A stretch of DNA of 64,000 nt from Atherix ibis (GCA_958298945.1 OY282605.1:38852811-38916810); one strand, 5' to 3'. Counted from the stretch's first letter, positions 21,784-33,065 are shown. Notes: generated by a model not told the origin, from the sequence alone. Numbers and translations: made by a program.

Positions 21784-23065
21784 TTCAAATTGTATAACCT
21801 TAAATCCGCGGTTTTTTAGTTAAAGAGCTAACTAAAAAATTAGTAGAAAGCAAAAACAAATTTATTCAAAGTACTTGCTCCTGCTAGCTACATATTTTTT
21901 CCATCTCTCGGGCAATTTGTGGATACCACGCCAAAAAATGCCTTCATTTTCGAGGCAAATCACTCATCAAGCCATTTTCGGACGTCTTCGTAAGAATCGA
22001 AGTGCTGCTCAGCGAGCGCGTGGCCCATCGACGAAAACAGGTGGTAGTCAGTATGGTCCAGATCTGGTGAATAAACGGGGTGGGGTAGCACCTCCCAGTT
22101 GAGTGTCTCCAAGTAGTTTCGGACCATTTTCGACGTGTGGGATGGTGCGTTGTCGTGGAGGAAAATCAGCTTGTCATGTCTTTGTTGATAAACTGTCCTG
22201 TTTTCACGCAGAGCATGGTGCAATTTGATCAGTTGTTGGTGGTAGCTTTGGGCATTGACAGTTTCACAAGGTTTCAAAATCTTATAGTAGACGATACCCT
22301 GCTGATCCCAGGAAACACACAGCATCGTCTTCCGTCCGAAGTGATTTGGTCTTGGGGAAGATGTTCATGGTTGGACGCGATCAACCCACGATTTCTTGCG
22401 TTTAGGATTCTAGAAATATATTCACTTTTCATCGCCTACTACAATCCGATGCAGGAACGACTTTCTTTTTTGTCTGGCGAGCAAGATTTCACATGTGTTT
22501 TGGCGTCGCTGAATCTGCCTATCATTCATGCGGCACTCATTTTCCGATCTTTTCAATCTTCCCCATAACACGCAGACGCACGGAAATGGCTGGTTGAGTA
22601 ACATCCAATTGCACCACGAGCATTTTTTTCGATTGGGTATCGTCTTCGTCCAAAACAGCCTGCAATTGATGGTCCTCAACCTTCCAAGGCCGATTTTTAC
22701 GATTCTTGTCCCACAAGTCAAAATTACCGTCTTTGAACAGACGAAACCAATCTCGCCACGTTTTTTCCGATAAAGCACTGTCACAATAGGCCTCCATAAG
22801 CATTCGATGCGATTTGGCGGCCGATTTCTTCAAATTAAAGCAGCAAATCCGAGCTTCCCGCATATGCTTTTTTCCTCGTACGCTACTAGCCATGATTTCC
22901 AAAGGAAAAATGTATGTAGTTGTAGAAAATTGTTGACAATGTGCACTGATTAATGTTGACAGATGTCAAACTTATAAAAACAAGTATGGCGTGCCCATGG
23001 TAGCATAATACGCTTACTCACGCCATCTATGCCCAAACAGCAGATTTAAGCTTATTTACCTGGTA
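21784..23065 (-). mobile_element. Mos1-like mariner (MarE), full length
   Basis: About 1.28 kb. The right end is CTTATTTACCTGGTA (finishing at 23065), complement of the family start TACCAGGTxxATAAG. The left end TGTATAACCTTAAATCCGCGG at 21791 is a diverged version. Transposase on the minus strand. Related copies lie at 18.8 and 63.0 kb. Confidence 0.88.
21955..22890 (-). pseudogene. Mos1-like mariner transposase, frameshifted
   Basis: Mauritiana-type transposase. 22890-22540 reads MASSVRGKKHMREARICCFN, SHRMLMEAYCDSALSEKTWR, DGNFDLWDKN, LQAVLDEDDTQSKKMLVVQL and VTQPAISVRLRVMGKIEKIG. 22480-22420 in another frame gives RRQNTCEILLARQKRKSFLH and the first catalytic VVGDEK. 22325-21960 gives MLCVSWDQQGIVYYKILKP, FLHDNAPSHTS (second aspartate) and TDYHLFSSMGHALAEQHFDS (third). 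The last two aspartates are 34 residues apart. At least two frameshifts and the change of PDLAPSD to PDLDHTD. Confidence 0.88.
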
Positions 23066-23420
23066 GAGCAATCCAGCGAGGGATTGATGAGTCAAGGAGA
23101 CTAGAATGATGACCCCTAAATTTTCTTCTTCTTATCTTTTAAATAATCAATATCCTTGCTTGGTTCATTAAAGATAAATCCAGAGCGTCACTATAACAAT
23201 TGTTTCTGACACTAGAAAGTTTCGGCATGTGCCTAGTATTTAAGTTATAGACTAGGTCAAACAGTCAAGACCGATTTTTTTTAAGGAACTGTGTTACATA
23301 TCCAATCCGAAATTTATAGATTCAAATTTTCAAATATTACTAAACTCAGATAATGACCCTTGAAAAAAATATCCAATCCCAGATAGCTTATCATGTGCCT
23401 AGGTCTTGAGCTTGAGAAAA

Positions 23421-23934
23421 TTCGCTACATTTAAGAATACCACTTCAACAAAGACAACAATCCATCACCGGGTTATACAAAAAATTTGGGGTATTTATGA
23501 TGAAGAAGCTGATCACTCAATTACCGAAAAAAAGAGATGAAATACTCAAAAAAAAATGAACAAGATCAGCTGCATATCAGCAGTTATAACAAATTTTATA
23601 AATATTCATCATAAAAGCATATTACACTATTTGCAAAAGGCTCGGTTCAAAAAGCAACTCGATGTTTGGCTGCGTCATGAATTGAGTCTCCAATATGCTG
23701 CTGAAGCGCAATAAAATCGAGCCATTTTTTAAACAAATCATAACAAGCCATGAAAAATGGATAAAATTTGATAATATCATTCGAAAAAGATCAAAGAACA
23801 AAGAGAGATGAACGATGAAAATCAATTTCAAAGCAGGGATTGATAGCTAATAAGCTTATGTTGTGTGTATAGCGAGACTGGAAAGAAATCTTTTATTATG
23901 AAGTGGTGTCGTTTGATGACTCAATAAAAATTCA
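23421..23934. other. unannotated AT-rich sequence
   Basis: CAACAAAGACAACAATCCATC near 23450 is transposon-like but not assignable. No gene supported. Confidence 0.4.
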
Positions 23935-24020
23935 GAGAGCTTACCTGGGAAGTTTTGATGTATACACCATATAACCGAGGCATAGCACCCTCAGACTACC
24001 ACTTTTTTCGATCCCTCCTG
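23935..24020 (+). mobile_element. mariner C-terminal fragment
   Basis: Translation with one stop-free stretch: TWEVLMYTPYN then GIAPSDYHFFRSLL, equivalent to the WEVLPHPPYSPDIAPSDYHLF block around the third catalytic aspartate. Too short to assign safely, most like MarA. Confidence 0.65.
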
Positions 24021-24119
24021 AACTCTCCAAATAGAACCAAGCTGGTAAAACCACTTGATTCAGTTTATCAACCAGAAACCACAGTAATTATTGATTTGCT
24101 TTTGATAGAGTTTGGCATA

Positions 24120-24510
24120 CAGACTTACTCTGGAGACTTACTCTGGGACCCTTTCTTCTACTTTCAAATTAACAAATCTAATGAATTATCCAATATCTTG
24201 CCGATATTGACTGGTATTCCATAGGAAAGTATTCTTAGACCTATCCTCTACAACATTTATACATCCGATATCCCAATGTATCCCAACACACTTCCAAAAT
24301 CTTCTAAATTTACTATAGATAGCAAAGTGTATACCACTTAAACTTTAATGGAGTTACGGCGGACTAGAACTCTGAGGTTCCACTAATCCCTCCAATGTTC
24401 ATCGCAATCCCTTCAATCAAAAATACTCCGCAAAATTGTCGACGTGACCTTGAAGTCCCTTCGTTTTTAAAGTGGCTGTGTCGCGTTATAAAAACTTCTA
24501 TTCTAGGAAA
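24120..24510 (+). mobile_element. Jockey-clade LINE relic (RT domain and C-terminal pieces)
   Basis: NELSNILPILTGIP, stop, ESILRPILYNIYTSDIP corresponds to the RT motif SAGVPQGSILGPILYNIYTHGIP of the long Jockey copy at 43080-43150. Further on, QSLQSKILRKIVD and RDLEVPSFLKW correspond to its QSLQSRILRKIVNAP and RDLNVPFVREL. Deleted between these and heavily mutated. It lies immediately before the 162-bp satellite. Confidence 0.75.
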
Positions 24511-24589
24511 TATCCTCCATTTCATTTTCTACAAATACCAATCGAAGACTCATCTGTCACTGATTGCGTGCTTTATTAAAATATGAAGT

Positions 24590-25985
24590 CTTAACTTCAG
24601 AAACCACTGCGGTTTAATCGTGTCCAGAAAACCACGAACTTTTTCGACTGACAAATATAAATATAAAAATTAACTTTTGAGGTTTAAAAATATTAATAAA
24701 ATCTACTTATTACTATATGTATTTGTAGATATTTGTATAAAAGTTAGGAAAAACTCCACTCCGGTTTAATTGTGTCTATTTTACTTAAAAAAAACACGAA
24801 CTTTTTCGACTAACAAATAAAAATTTAAAAATTAACTTTTTAGGTTTAAAAATATTATTAAAATCTTCTTATTACTATATGTATTTGTAGATATTTGTAT
24901 AAAAGTTAGGAAAAACTCCACTCCGGTTTAATCGTGTCTATTTTACTTAAAAAAAACACGAACTTTTTCGACTAACAAATAAAAATTTAAAAATTAACTT
25001 TTTAGGTTTAAAAATATTATTAAAATCTACTTATTACTATATGTAGTTGTAGATATTTGTATAAAAGTTAGGAAAAAATCCACTCCGGTTTAATTGTGTC
25101 TATTTTACTTAAAAAAAACACGAACTTTTTCGACTAACAAATAAAAATTTAAAAATTAACTTTTTAAGTTTAAAAATATTATTAAAATCTACTTATTACT
25201 ATATGTAGTTGTAGATATTTGTATAAAAGTTAGGAAAAAATCCACTCCGGTTTAATCGTGTCTATTTTACTTAAAAAAAACACGAACTTTTTCGACTAAC
25301 AAATAAAAATTTAAAAAATTAACATGTTAGGTTTAAAAATATTATTAAAATCTACTTATTACTATATGTAGTTGTAGATATTTGTATAAAAGTTAGGAAA
25401 AAATCCACTTCGGTTTAATCGTGTCTATTTTACTTAAAAAAAACACGAACTTTTTCGACTAACAAATAAAAATTAAAAAAATTAACATGTTAGGTTTAAA
25501 AATATTATTAAAATCTACTTATTACTATATGTAGTTGTAGATATTTGTATAAAAGTTAGGAAAAAATCCACTCCGGTTTAATTGTGTCTATTTTACTTAA
25601 AAAAAACACGAACTTTTTCGACTAACAAATAAAAATTTAAAAAATTAACATGTTTGGTTTAAAAATATTATTAAAATCTACTTATTACTATATGTAGTTG
25701 TAGATATTTGTATAAAAGTTAGGAAAAAATCCACTCCGGTTTAATTGTGTCTATTTTACTTAAAAAAAACACGAACTTTTTCGACTAACAAATATAAATA
25801 TAAAAATTAACTTTTTAGGTTTAAAAATATTATTAAAATCTTCTTATTACTATATGTAGTTGTAGATATTTGTATAAAAGTTAGGAAAAAATCCACCCCG
25901 GTTTAATTATGTCTATTTTACTCGAAAAAACCACGAACTTTTTCGACTAATAATTATAAATAAAAGAAATTAACTTTTTATAGTT
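24590..25985. repeat. satellite, 162-163-bp unit, more than 8 copies
   Basis: The landmark CGAACTTTTTCGACT occurs at about 24634, 24797, 24959, 25121, 25283, 25446, 25609, 25772 and 25934: spacings of 162 or 163 bp throughout. Copies are very similar, so the array is young or homogenised. The outer copies are the most divergent, as expected for unequal exchange. Part of the unit (CTACTTATTACTATATGTAG TTGTAGATAT) resembles the Jockey 3' UTR at 43953-43990. Confidence 0.97.
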
Positions 25986-26877
25986 TTCATCAAATTTATG
26001 TATTTGTCTTTCGAATTTTAAACTAAACATTAAGTTTTTTAATATAAAATATTTTTTTTACTAACAAACAATCTGTTAATGGGTGAATATGTGTATACCA
26101 TCAGATATTATGCAATTATTTCTTAATAACTTGAACAATTAATTATTCAATAATATTTATAATATCATAGTTCATGCAAATTATTTATTTTATCATTAAA
26201 ATAGCATATATTCTCGGACTTTTATTATTTATTAGCTTTTCTCTTAGAAACCAGATATTTTACTACCTTTGCTAATAGGTGAAACATAGAAAAGTATCTA
26301 AATCTTATTTTTAATTAGCAAAAAACGTGCTTATCACTCAAAATCTCATATCCTAAATACACTTGTACAATTATAAACTCTTTGGTATTAAGAGGAATAT
26401 GAAAAAAAGGATATACTTTAACGTTTATGCTCGTATTTTTATGAGATTCTACTTTCTTCTGCATAAACAACATAAGTTCTTATCGAGCTCAAGAAGCATG
26501 TCTAAAATGGTTGAAAATAACTGTTGATAATTTGCAAAAAGTCATTTTAATCTAATAATTAGGGAAAACCCTTATTTTTATGAGGTGGTAATCTTTTCGT
26601 AAATTTATTAAAATATTCGGTGTTGTCCCATAATCTACCATATGCTAACCAAGAAAATAGTCACCTTTCTTTCGAATACTGTGTCATTTAGCTACCATAT
26701 ACTCTATGCATAAGCTTTTAATTCATCGTTAAGCCACAATTGCCCGATGATTATATACCATAGCAAATACCTACATTCTTATAATATGATAACAAAATAG
26801 TGTACAAGGCTTTTAATCTTAAGTAGTTTTGAGAGATTAAAATCATAATACGAAAAATACCTTTTTGATAGTATCTG
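25986..26877. other. AT-rich intron sequence
   Basis: No gene or element recognised. Confidence 0.5.
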
Positions 26878-26948
26878 AGCTATTATAGCCATCCGAAATA
26901 TGTACATAGCATATCCTCCTAGCTATTATAGCCATCCGAAATATGTAC
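26878..26948. repeat. 28-bp direct duplication
   Basis: AGCTATTATAGCCATCCGAA plus ATATGTAC occurs at 26878-26905 and 26921-26948, identical, 43 bp apart. Looks like a recent local duplication. Confidence 0.95.
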
Positions 26949-27540
26949 TCGTCATCGTGTTTTGCATCCATTTGCGTAATTACAACATTTTGCAGGCTAT
27001 TCAAATATTTTCTGAAATTTTCTGAATTTATCAAGCGAATGTGTAATTTTTTTATATAAATTTTTGCGGTGTTTTTCTTTTATTTTTAAAATTATTAAAG
27101 CAGCATGAACACTTTTGGTATTGGAAGAAGGACGACTAAATTAACTACATTAAAAGTTGTCCATTAAAATAATTGGAAAATTGATAAACAGTTTTTGTGT
27201 ATTTTTTCGAAGTAAAATATTTTCTGTATACATGGTGTGATAGAAAAGAAATAAGACTAGCTTTGTGTAGTTGAAAAAAAATGTATTAGTCGTTCGTAGA
27301 CGTAAAGTATAGGTTTTAATCTCTTTCGGAACGACTCAATCTTATTGAACATGATCAAAAAAATTTGGAGTTTATTGATGAATGCACTTATGAGAAGGAA
27401 ATTATGATGTCCCTGCGGGAAGGGGGAAAGAGGCAGGGGGGGTTAACACTATACAATATCAAAAACACAAGTATTCGATGGCAAAAACCAATTTTGGAAG
27501 GCCAGAAAACCGTAAACCTCACTCAGGAAGGTCTAAAAAA
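26949..27540. other. unannotated sequence with a purine-rich patch
   Basis: 27410-27450 has GGGAAGGGGGAAAGAGGCAGG. A frame at 27365-27586 is not recognised. Confidence 0.4.
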
Positions 27541-28500
27541 AACTGGGACGAGTGTGAGCCCTTGTGAGGTCCAAAACATGGATTAATATTGCAGCTCCTT
27601 AAAATCCTCAGAAAAAAAAATTATTTGGAGGAAGCGTATCTTTATTAGAAAGAAGAAATTCCCTGTAGTTTCCTAGATCTCCTTTTTACCTATTTAAAGC
27701 ACGTGGTGCTTGAAAAGACGTCAGCTTGGTACTATTGATAAAGTGTGAATAAGTGTAACGGAGGAGCTGAGGTAAATTCCAATTAAAGTCATGCAGCACT
27801 GCCACGAAGGGTAGCCCAGGATAACTACTTTCAAGGACACAAGCAGAAGTGGGCTTGTTGAAAGCTAAAACACTTGTGTAGGCTCTTGTGAGGTTCAAAA
27901 TATTGATTAATAGTAAGGCTTCTTTAAAGCCTCAGAAAAATTGTTATTTGTATCAGATCGAAACATGCAGATACTCGAATTCTCCACCATCACACGGCTA
28001 TCTTTATTGATGAGTTTTTGTAGGAAGAAAAAATGCTTGTAGTTTCCTAGGCCTCCTTTTTACCTGTTAAAAAGTACGTGTGGTATTTTTTTTATTTCAC
28101 AAGATCAAAAACCCCTTGAAAGGATATTTTCTTAGTACTATCGATAAGGTTCGAATAAATAAAACCGAGGAGCTGCGGGCTATTTTAGTTTAAGCCTTTC
28201 AGCACTGCTACGAAGTGTAGCTCAGGATAACTACTTTAAAGGACACAAGAAGCAATGGAAGACCAACGTAGCTCAGCAAGATCTTAAACATTTAAAAACT
28301 GGGATAAATGTGGGATCTTGTAAGGTCCAAACTGTCGATTAATAGTGAAGCTTATTTAAAGTCTCAGAAAATGGGGTTTTTGCGTCAGATCGGACTATGC
28401 AGACACTTGAATGATCCACCATCATACGGCCATCTTTATTATTGGGTTTTTGTAGGAAGAAGAAATTCCTGTGGTTCCGTAAAGCCTGTTAAATTTTTTT
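27541..28500. repeat. long diverged tandem repeat, roughly 320-430-bp period
   Basis: Three occurrences of an ordered block: CTTGTGAGGTCCAAAACATGGATTAATA (27562), CTTGTGAGGTTCAAAATATTGATTAATAG (27882), CTTGTAAGGTCCAAACTGTCGATTAATAG (28317), each followed by CAGAAAA, TCTTTATT, GTAGGAAGAA and TAGTTTCCTAG-like words; CAGCACTGC.ACGAAG.GTAG occurs at 27792 and 28202. A further fragment lies at 30520-30610 (ACACTGCTACGAAG, ACTACTCTAAAGG). Noncoding and of unknown origin. Confidence 0.75.
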
Positions 28501-28799
28501 TGCTCTTTAAGATCTGTCAATAATATCCAAAAAAGTTTAACCGAGGACCCAATAGCCTACATACTTTCCTATGATTCCCCAGCCTACTTCTTCACATGAT
28601 CTCAGCGCAGTTAAATATTTGTATTTCCTTAAGTCAAAAAATATCTGAAAAGAAGTCATTTTGGTACAGTTTTTCTTTAATATCTGTCGATAATATCCTT
28701 GGTACTATCAATTACACCTAAAGAAGTTTAACCGTGGATCTAATAGCCTTCATACTTTCCTATGTTTTGCCACCCTGCTTTTTACGTGATTTTAGTCCA
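28500..28799. repeat. ~190-bp direct repeat pair
   Basis: GTTTAACCGAGGACCCAATAGCC (28534) and GTTTAACCGTGGATCTAATAGCC (28724) begin parallel blocks that both continue CATACTTTCCTATG and CATGAT/CGTGAT. Likely an internal duplication within the preceding repeat region. Confidence 0.75.
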
Positions 28800-29124
28800 G
28801 ATAAATTTTGTTCTAAAAATACCTTCAAGGATGTCATTTTGGTACAGTTCTTGGGATTGCTTTAACATTTATCCCCATTCTTCTCTGTCTATCACTTTCT
28901 GTTTCCAATCATTGACTCCAATCTTCTTTAAGATTTCTTCCATTCTATCCAGCTACCTATTTCTTGATCTGCCTTGGTCTCTTCTCTTTTCGGATTTTCT
29001 ATCATATATAAAAAGTTTCTTGGCATTCTATTATATATTCTCCTCCCTTGTGGATATAACCAAACCACCTAAGCTGACCAATTTTTATTGTTCTCACTAT
29101 GTCAGCCTCCTTGATGAGTGGATA
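28800..29124 (-). mobile_element. LINE C-terminal tail (RTE-like endonuclease/RT type)
   Basis: Minus-strand pieces LIKEADIVRTIKIGQLRWFG, DRMEEILKKIGVNDWKQKVI and DREEWG follow the common arthropod pattern LGRLRWxGHV...RWxDGVxEDLRKLGVxNWRxxAxDREEW at the end of such LINE proteins. Stops are present. The MarD mariner at 29125 is inserted next to or inside it. Confidence 0.6.
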
Positions 29125-30375
29125 TACGAGGTCTGTTTAAAAAGTACCGCGAACTTAGAATTACCGCGGGTTACGTATTTTCGACTTTCGATATTTTTTG
29201 TGGCGTTATATTGGTACTTATGTGTCTCACTTATACTGACAAGTTTGGCCATTTTGAATGTTCAGTTAATTTTTGACAGCTGCTTTGCTTGCACGTATTT
29301 TGGCTCGTTTTAAATTTTTGCTCAGAGAAGATCATAACTGATCAATATCGACCAAAAACAGCATCACCAAATTTGCTCCAGAGGATTATAGCTGATGACG
29401 AATCATGGGTTTATGTTTATGACCAAAGCTCAATCGTCACAATGGAAGCTGCCGCACGAGCCAAGACCGAAAAAAGCGCGCCAAGTTCGGTCGAATGTGA
29501 AGCTTTTGCTTACAGTTTTCTTCGATTTTCGATTTTTTTATGGCGTTATATTGGTACTCATGTCTTTCGCTTATGCCGACAAGTTCGGCCATTTTGAATG
29601 TTCAGTTAATTTTTGGCAGCTGCTTTGCTTGCACGTGTTTTGGCTAGTCTGCGAGTTTTTTTTTCATTCCAAAAAATGGACCCATTTTTTTTTCATTCCA
29701 AAAAATGGATCAAAGAATCTGTATCAAATTTTGTGTGAAAAACAAAATTAATTGCACAGAGGCGTTCCGAATGTTGACTGCGGCATATGGTGAAGCTACC
29801 TTGGACCGAAGCAACGTTTATCGGTGATACAAAATTGTCTTAGAGGGCCGAGAAGATGTGAACGACGAAAAGCGAATGTGAAGGTTGTGCTTACAGTTTT
29901 CTTCGATTGCAAGGGCGTGGTTTATCATGAGTTCTTACCAAATGGTAGAACGTTCAATAAGGAATATGACCTGCAAGTTATGCGCAAGTTGCGTGAAACA
30001 ATCCGCCAGAAACGCCCCGATTTTTGGAAGAACGAAAATACCCCTACTCACGCATCGTTGCTTGTGCGCGAATTTTTGGCCAAAAACAACAACCAAATAA
30101 TACCGCAGCCACCGTATTCCCTAGATCTGGCCCCCTGTGACTTTTTCTTGTTCCCAAAACTGAAGAGCCCCATGAAAGGATGATGCTACGCTACGATTGA
30201 GGAGATAAAGACGGCATCGAGGCAGGAGCTGAACAAGATCACTAAAAACAATTTTTTAAAGTGCTTCGTGGTATATAATATCTGGTGGAGATTACTTTGA
30301 AGGGGACAAAATAGATATTTATGAATAAATAAATAATTTTTTAAAAAAACACAAAATTCGCGAACAGACCTCGTA
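29125..30375 (+). mobile_element. MarD mariner, rearranged mosaic copy
   Basis: Both ends are clear: TACGAGGTCTGTTTAAAAAG at 29125 and CGAACAGACCTCGTA at 30361-30375. The inside is scrambled. The 5' untranslated stretch (TGGCGTTATATTGGTACT ... GACAGCTGCTTTGCTTGCACG) occurs twice, at about 29205 and 29545. Between them is a middle-of-gene piece (LLQRIIADDESWV ... KLPHEPRPKKARQV). After the second comes the N-terminal start (VLCEKQN, GVPNVDCGIW region), a deletion joining codons ~60 and ~185 at 29877, and the C-terminal half (PPYSLDLAPCDFFLFPKLKS). The structure suggests joining of two MarD copies at ACAGTTTTCTTCGATT. Confidence 0.88.
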
Positions 30376-32426
30376 TCTCATGGTTATAGCATATACTCTA
30401 AATACCATTAACATCCAATGTCTTTTTTCGCTCAAAGGTCCTCAGCAAGTTTTCAGTTTATTTCGTACTGTTAATAACATTCAAAAGGAGTGTAATCGAG
30501 CACACCTAAAACCAATTCCTGTTGAATCCTTTTAACACTGCTACGAAGAAGTGAAAATAACGCTTTCGGCGATCTTTATCTGCCCAAATAAACTACTCTA
30601 AAGGGGATAACATAAAGGTAAAAAAAAATAAAAATAAATTGTTACCGTAAAAATCCTTTTTTTACTTTATCGTTTGTCCTGCTTTTAATATATTTTTTCC
30701 TGTTTTTTTTTTTTTAATATTTTTACTACTTATTTTCCGATTCTTTTGCACCTCGAAAGAAATAAGTTTCTGTATCTCTGGTATGGATTCAACCAAATTG
30801 AAAATGACGGTCATGTAATTAATGTTTTCCAAAAAGTAAAGTGAGTGCGTATATTCTCTAGAGTGAAATACTTTCTATTCATTCATTGTAGTATTTTCAC
30901 TTTGTTACCTAGTTGGCAGTTAATCTGCTAGTTAATCCGGCTGGCTTTTACACAATTTGTTATCATTTAGCCAGTGCCCCGTCTCTTCGTATACATTTTC
31001 TACCTGACACTTAATTTTCGACTAACCAACAGGAATCACTTACGGCCCCTTTGAAAAAGAAAGGAAACAGAAGTGACAGTGCTGTTCGGAATGGTTGTAA
31101 TGCCTCAAATCCCAAAGCTTCAGGCCGTGAAAGTATTTGGCTAGTATCATCTTGAATTGGAACTTCATTCGAAACGAATTAGCGTCACAAATCATAATAG
31201 CTGCCAGGTAGGCAGCCGGTTTCTGTTCAACTTTCGTAACGATAAGAAAAGGTTTCTCTCCGCACTTAATTGAATTTGAGGCGAGTAATAAAATTTGCAT
31301 ATCCACCCTAATACGCACCCACACATTCTTACTTCGATATCTATTATCGGACTCCTGTGCTTGGCTTCATATTCCATTTCGTTATCATTCCCACGGTTTT
31401 CTGCCATTCCTATACTGTATTGATTTCATTCCTCACTCACCGGAATCGTCCTGGCATCGTTCTCTTGGTGACAGGAAAAAGTATTTATCTTAAACTTTAA
31501 ACGGAAGAGCTGTAAAAAATTGTTTCCTTCCTGTGCTATGCATTAACACCGTCTACCAGGTGAATGAAAGTATTTTACACCGCACGCCCATAAATAGGAT
31601 TTCACGTAGACCCAGTTTGTAAGCTGTTAACTGTTCACGGTTAACTGCTTACATTTGCGAACGTGAGTCAAGGAAAATAGATGCAAATGGCCGCCGCGCC
31701 GTGTGCCATCTTCCCCTAATTGAATGTATTCCCATCCCCTCAACACCAATTTCATGGTTTGTAATCCTTCTAAAATAAGTATTCCCAATGTTAAGTAATG
31801 TCGGAATGGAGTTGTCATGAATACTAATACTATCATACTACAATATATAAACGAAAATGCAAATGTTCTTAGTTAAGTGGTATTTTTTTTTTGAATATAT
31901 GCTTTACGTGTATATGTATGCCTGTAGTTGTAATGTGATGATGGCTGGAAAAGATCGATCGTTCCCCAAGGATTTAATTCCATTCAATTAGGATGGCTGA
32001 AAATGTTTACTTTCGATGTACCTAAAACTCACATCAAACTGTCACTGTGCATTGTGCAAAAACGAAATTTAAAAAGAAAAACTTCATTAACGGGAAGCAT
32101 ACACACTTCAAAATGTCCACCATGTAATATTTTAACGGTGTTTATTTTTGCATATGAAATTTGAAAAAATTAGGCGCAATCCTACATCCAATTTAATATT
32201 ATTTTATTAACATTTTACAATGAATTTTTATTATAAACTCTTTTTTCGTCCTTATTTGGTTATAAATATTAATGGATAGTTCCAAAAACAGGATTATTTA
32301 TTTTCTGGTATGCCACAAGCGATTAGGATAAATTCACTCCAATTAATTTATAACTATTATTTTACACAATGTCAAAGTATATGTAAACTGCAGAAAAATG
32401 TCTGCATTTTGCTTACATTTTAGAGT
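30376..32426. other. intron segment including a less AT-rich, repeat-poor island (about 30.9-31.9 kb)
   Basis: 30390-30610 holds a fragment of the 27.5-kb repeat. From 30.9 to 31.9 kb the composition is more balanced and no transposon is seen. It contains ATTTGCAT (31292) and ATGCAAAT (31680), both octamer words of the POU type. No exon supported. It may be an unsequestered piece of original intron with regulatory sites. Confidence 0.35.
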
Positions 32427-32515
32427 GTTTATAAATATATGTTTATAAACAAATGTTTATAAACATATGTTTATAAACAAATGTTTATAAACATATGATT
32501 ATAAACATATTTTTA
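32427..32515. repeat. 14-bp tandem repeat of GTTTATAAAC
   Basis: About six units of ATATGTTTATAAAC / AAATGTTTATAAAC, alternating in their first two bases for the middle units. The core GTTTATAAAC is self-complementary and TGTTTATAAACA resembles a paired forkhead-type word. Confidence 0.93.
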
Positions 32516-32889
32516 TAATGAAATGTTTCATAATTAAATATTATTAAAAAATTCTTTTACATGTATATGTGAGCATGTATATAAGATTTTTGAGATAATA
32601 GGCTTAGGTCATTGTGTAGCGCCACGAAAATGAGGTCATTTGGTGACTTCATATTCCGTTGTGGGTTGGCATTGTCAGATTTTTGATTGATTACTTTTAT
32701 CAAATTAAAAAGAGGATTTGGAAGCGAAATTATTCGATCTTGGAGCCTAGCAATAGAGGGATTAATATTCAAAAAGAAATTCTGGAGGTTGTTAAATTTT
32801 TTCAAAGCAAATTGAAATATTTACGAAAGTTAAAAAGTGGGGTTGGAAATGGAATTATTGGGTTGAGATGATTCACAATAAAGGAGACA
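32516..32889. other. LINE 3' UTR fragment and unannotated sequence
   Basis: 32608-32653 (GTAGCGCCACGAAAATGAGG TCATTTGG) matches the LINE 3' region at 2225-2260 and, inverted, 41540-41570. The rest is not recognised. Confidence 0.55.
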
Positions 32890-33014
32890 AAAGGATATAC
32901 TTTTAATATGTGGGGAATGGTGAGTTGAACGCCACAGAGAAAAGTTGAGTTACCGAGGAAGAAATTGTTGGTCAGTAAACTCACCATTCCCCACATTTTA
33001 AAAGTATATCCTTT
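32890..33014. repeat. foldback palindrome, 37-bp arms
   Basis: Arms 32890-32926 and 32978-33014 (AAAGGATATACTTTTAATAT...GGTGAGTT) match at 36 of 37 positions around a 51-nt spacer. Confidence 0.95.
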
Positions 33015-33065
33015 CGCCTTCTTTTCCTAAACCAAAATTTCCGAGAAGTTTATTAGTCCAGTTGA

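Larger units (their letters stand above)
21480..23420. repeat. degenerate tandem repeat, 110-170-bp period, split by a mariner
   Basis: The word (G/T)CATGTG(C/T)CTAG(T/G)TCTT recurs near 21492, 21604 (altered), 21754, 23225 and 23391, each followed by a TTTAAGAC-like or TTGAG word. The MarE mariner 21784-23065 interrupts the series. Units are strongly diverged, so exact borders are uncertain. Confidence 0.6.

Noticed and set aside
24590..25985. Regular array considered as CRISPR
   Set aside because: Units are 162-163 bp and repeat over their whole length with no short repeat plus variable spacers; the context is eukaryotic.
28762..29313. 183-codon + strand open frame
   Set aside because: It runs antisense over the LINE C-terminal tail and into the leader of the MarD mariner; the sense reading on the minus strand explains it.
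31040..31407. Two overlapping minus frames in the balanced-composition island
   Set aside because: Neither has a recognisable motif, and both cross likely stops in alternative frames; kept only as a possible regulatory island.
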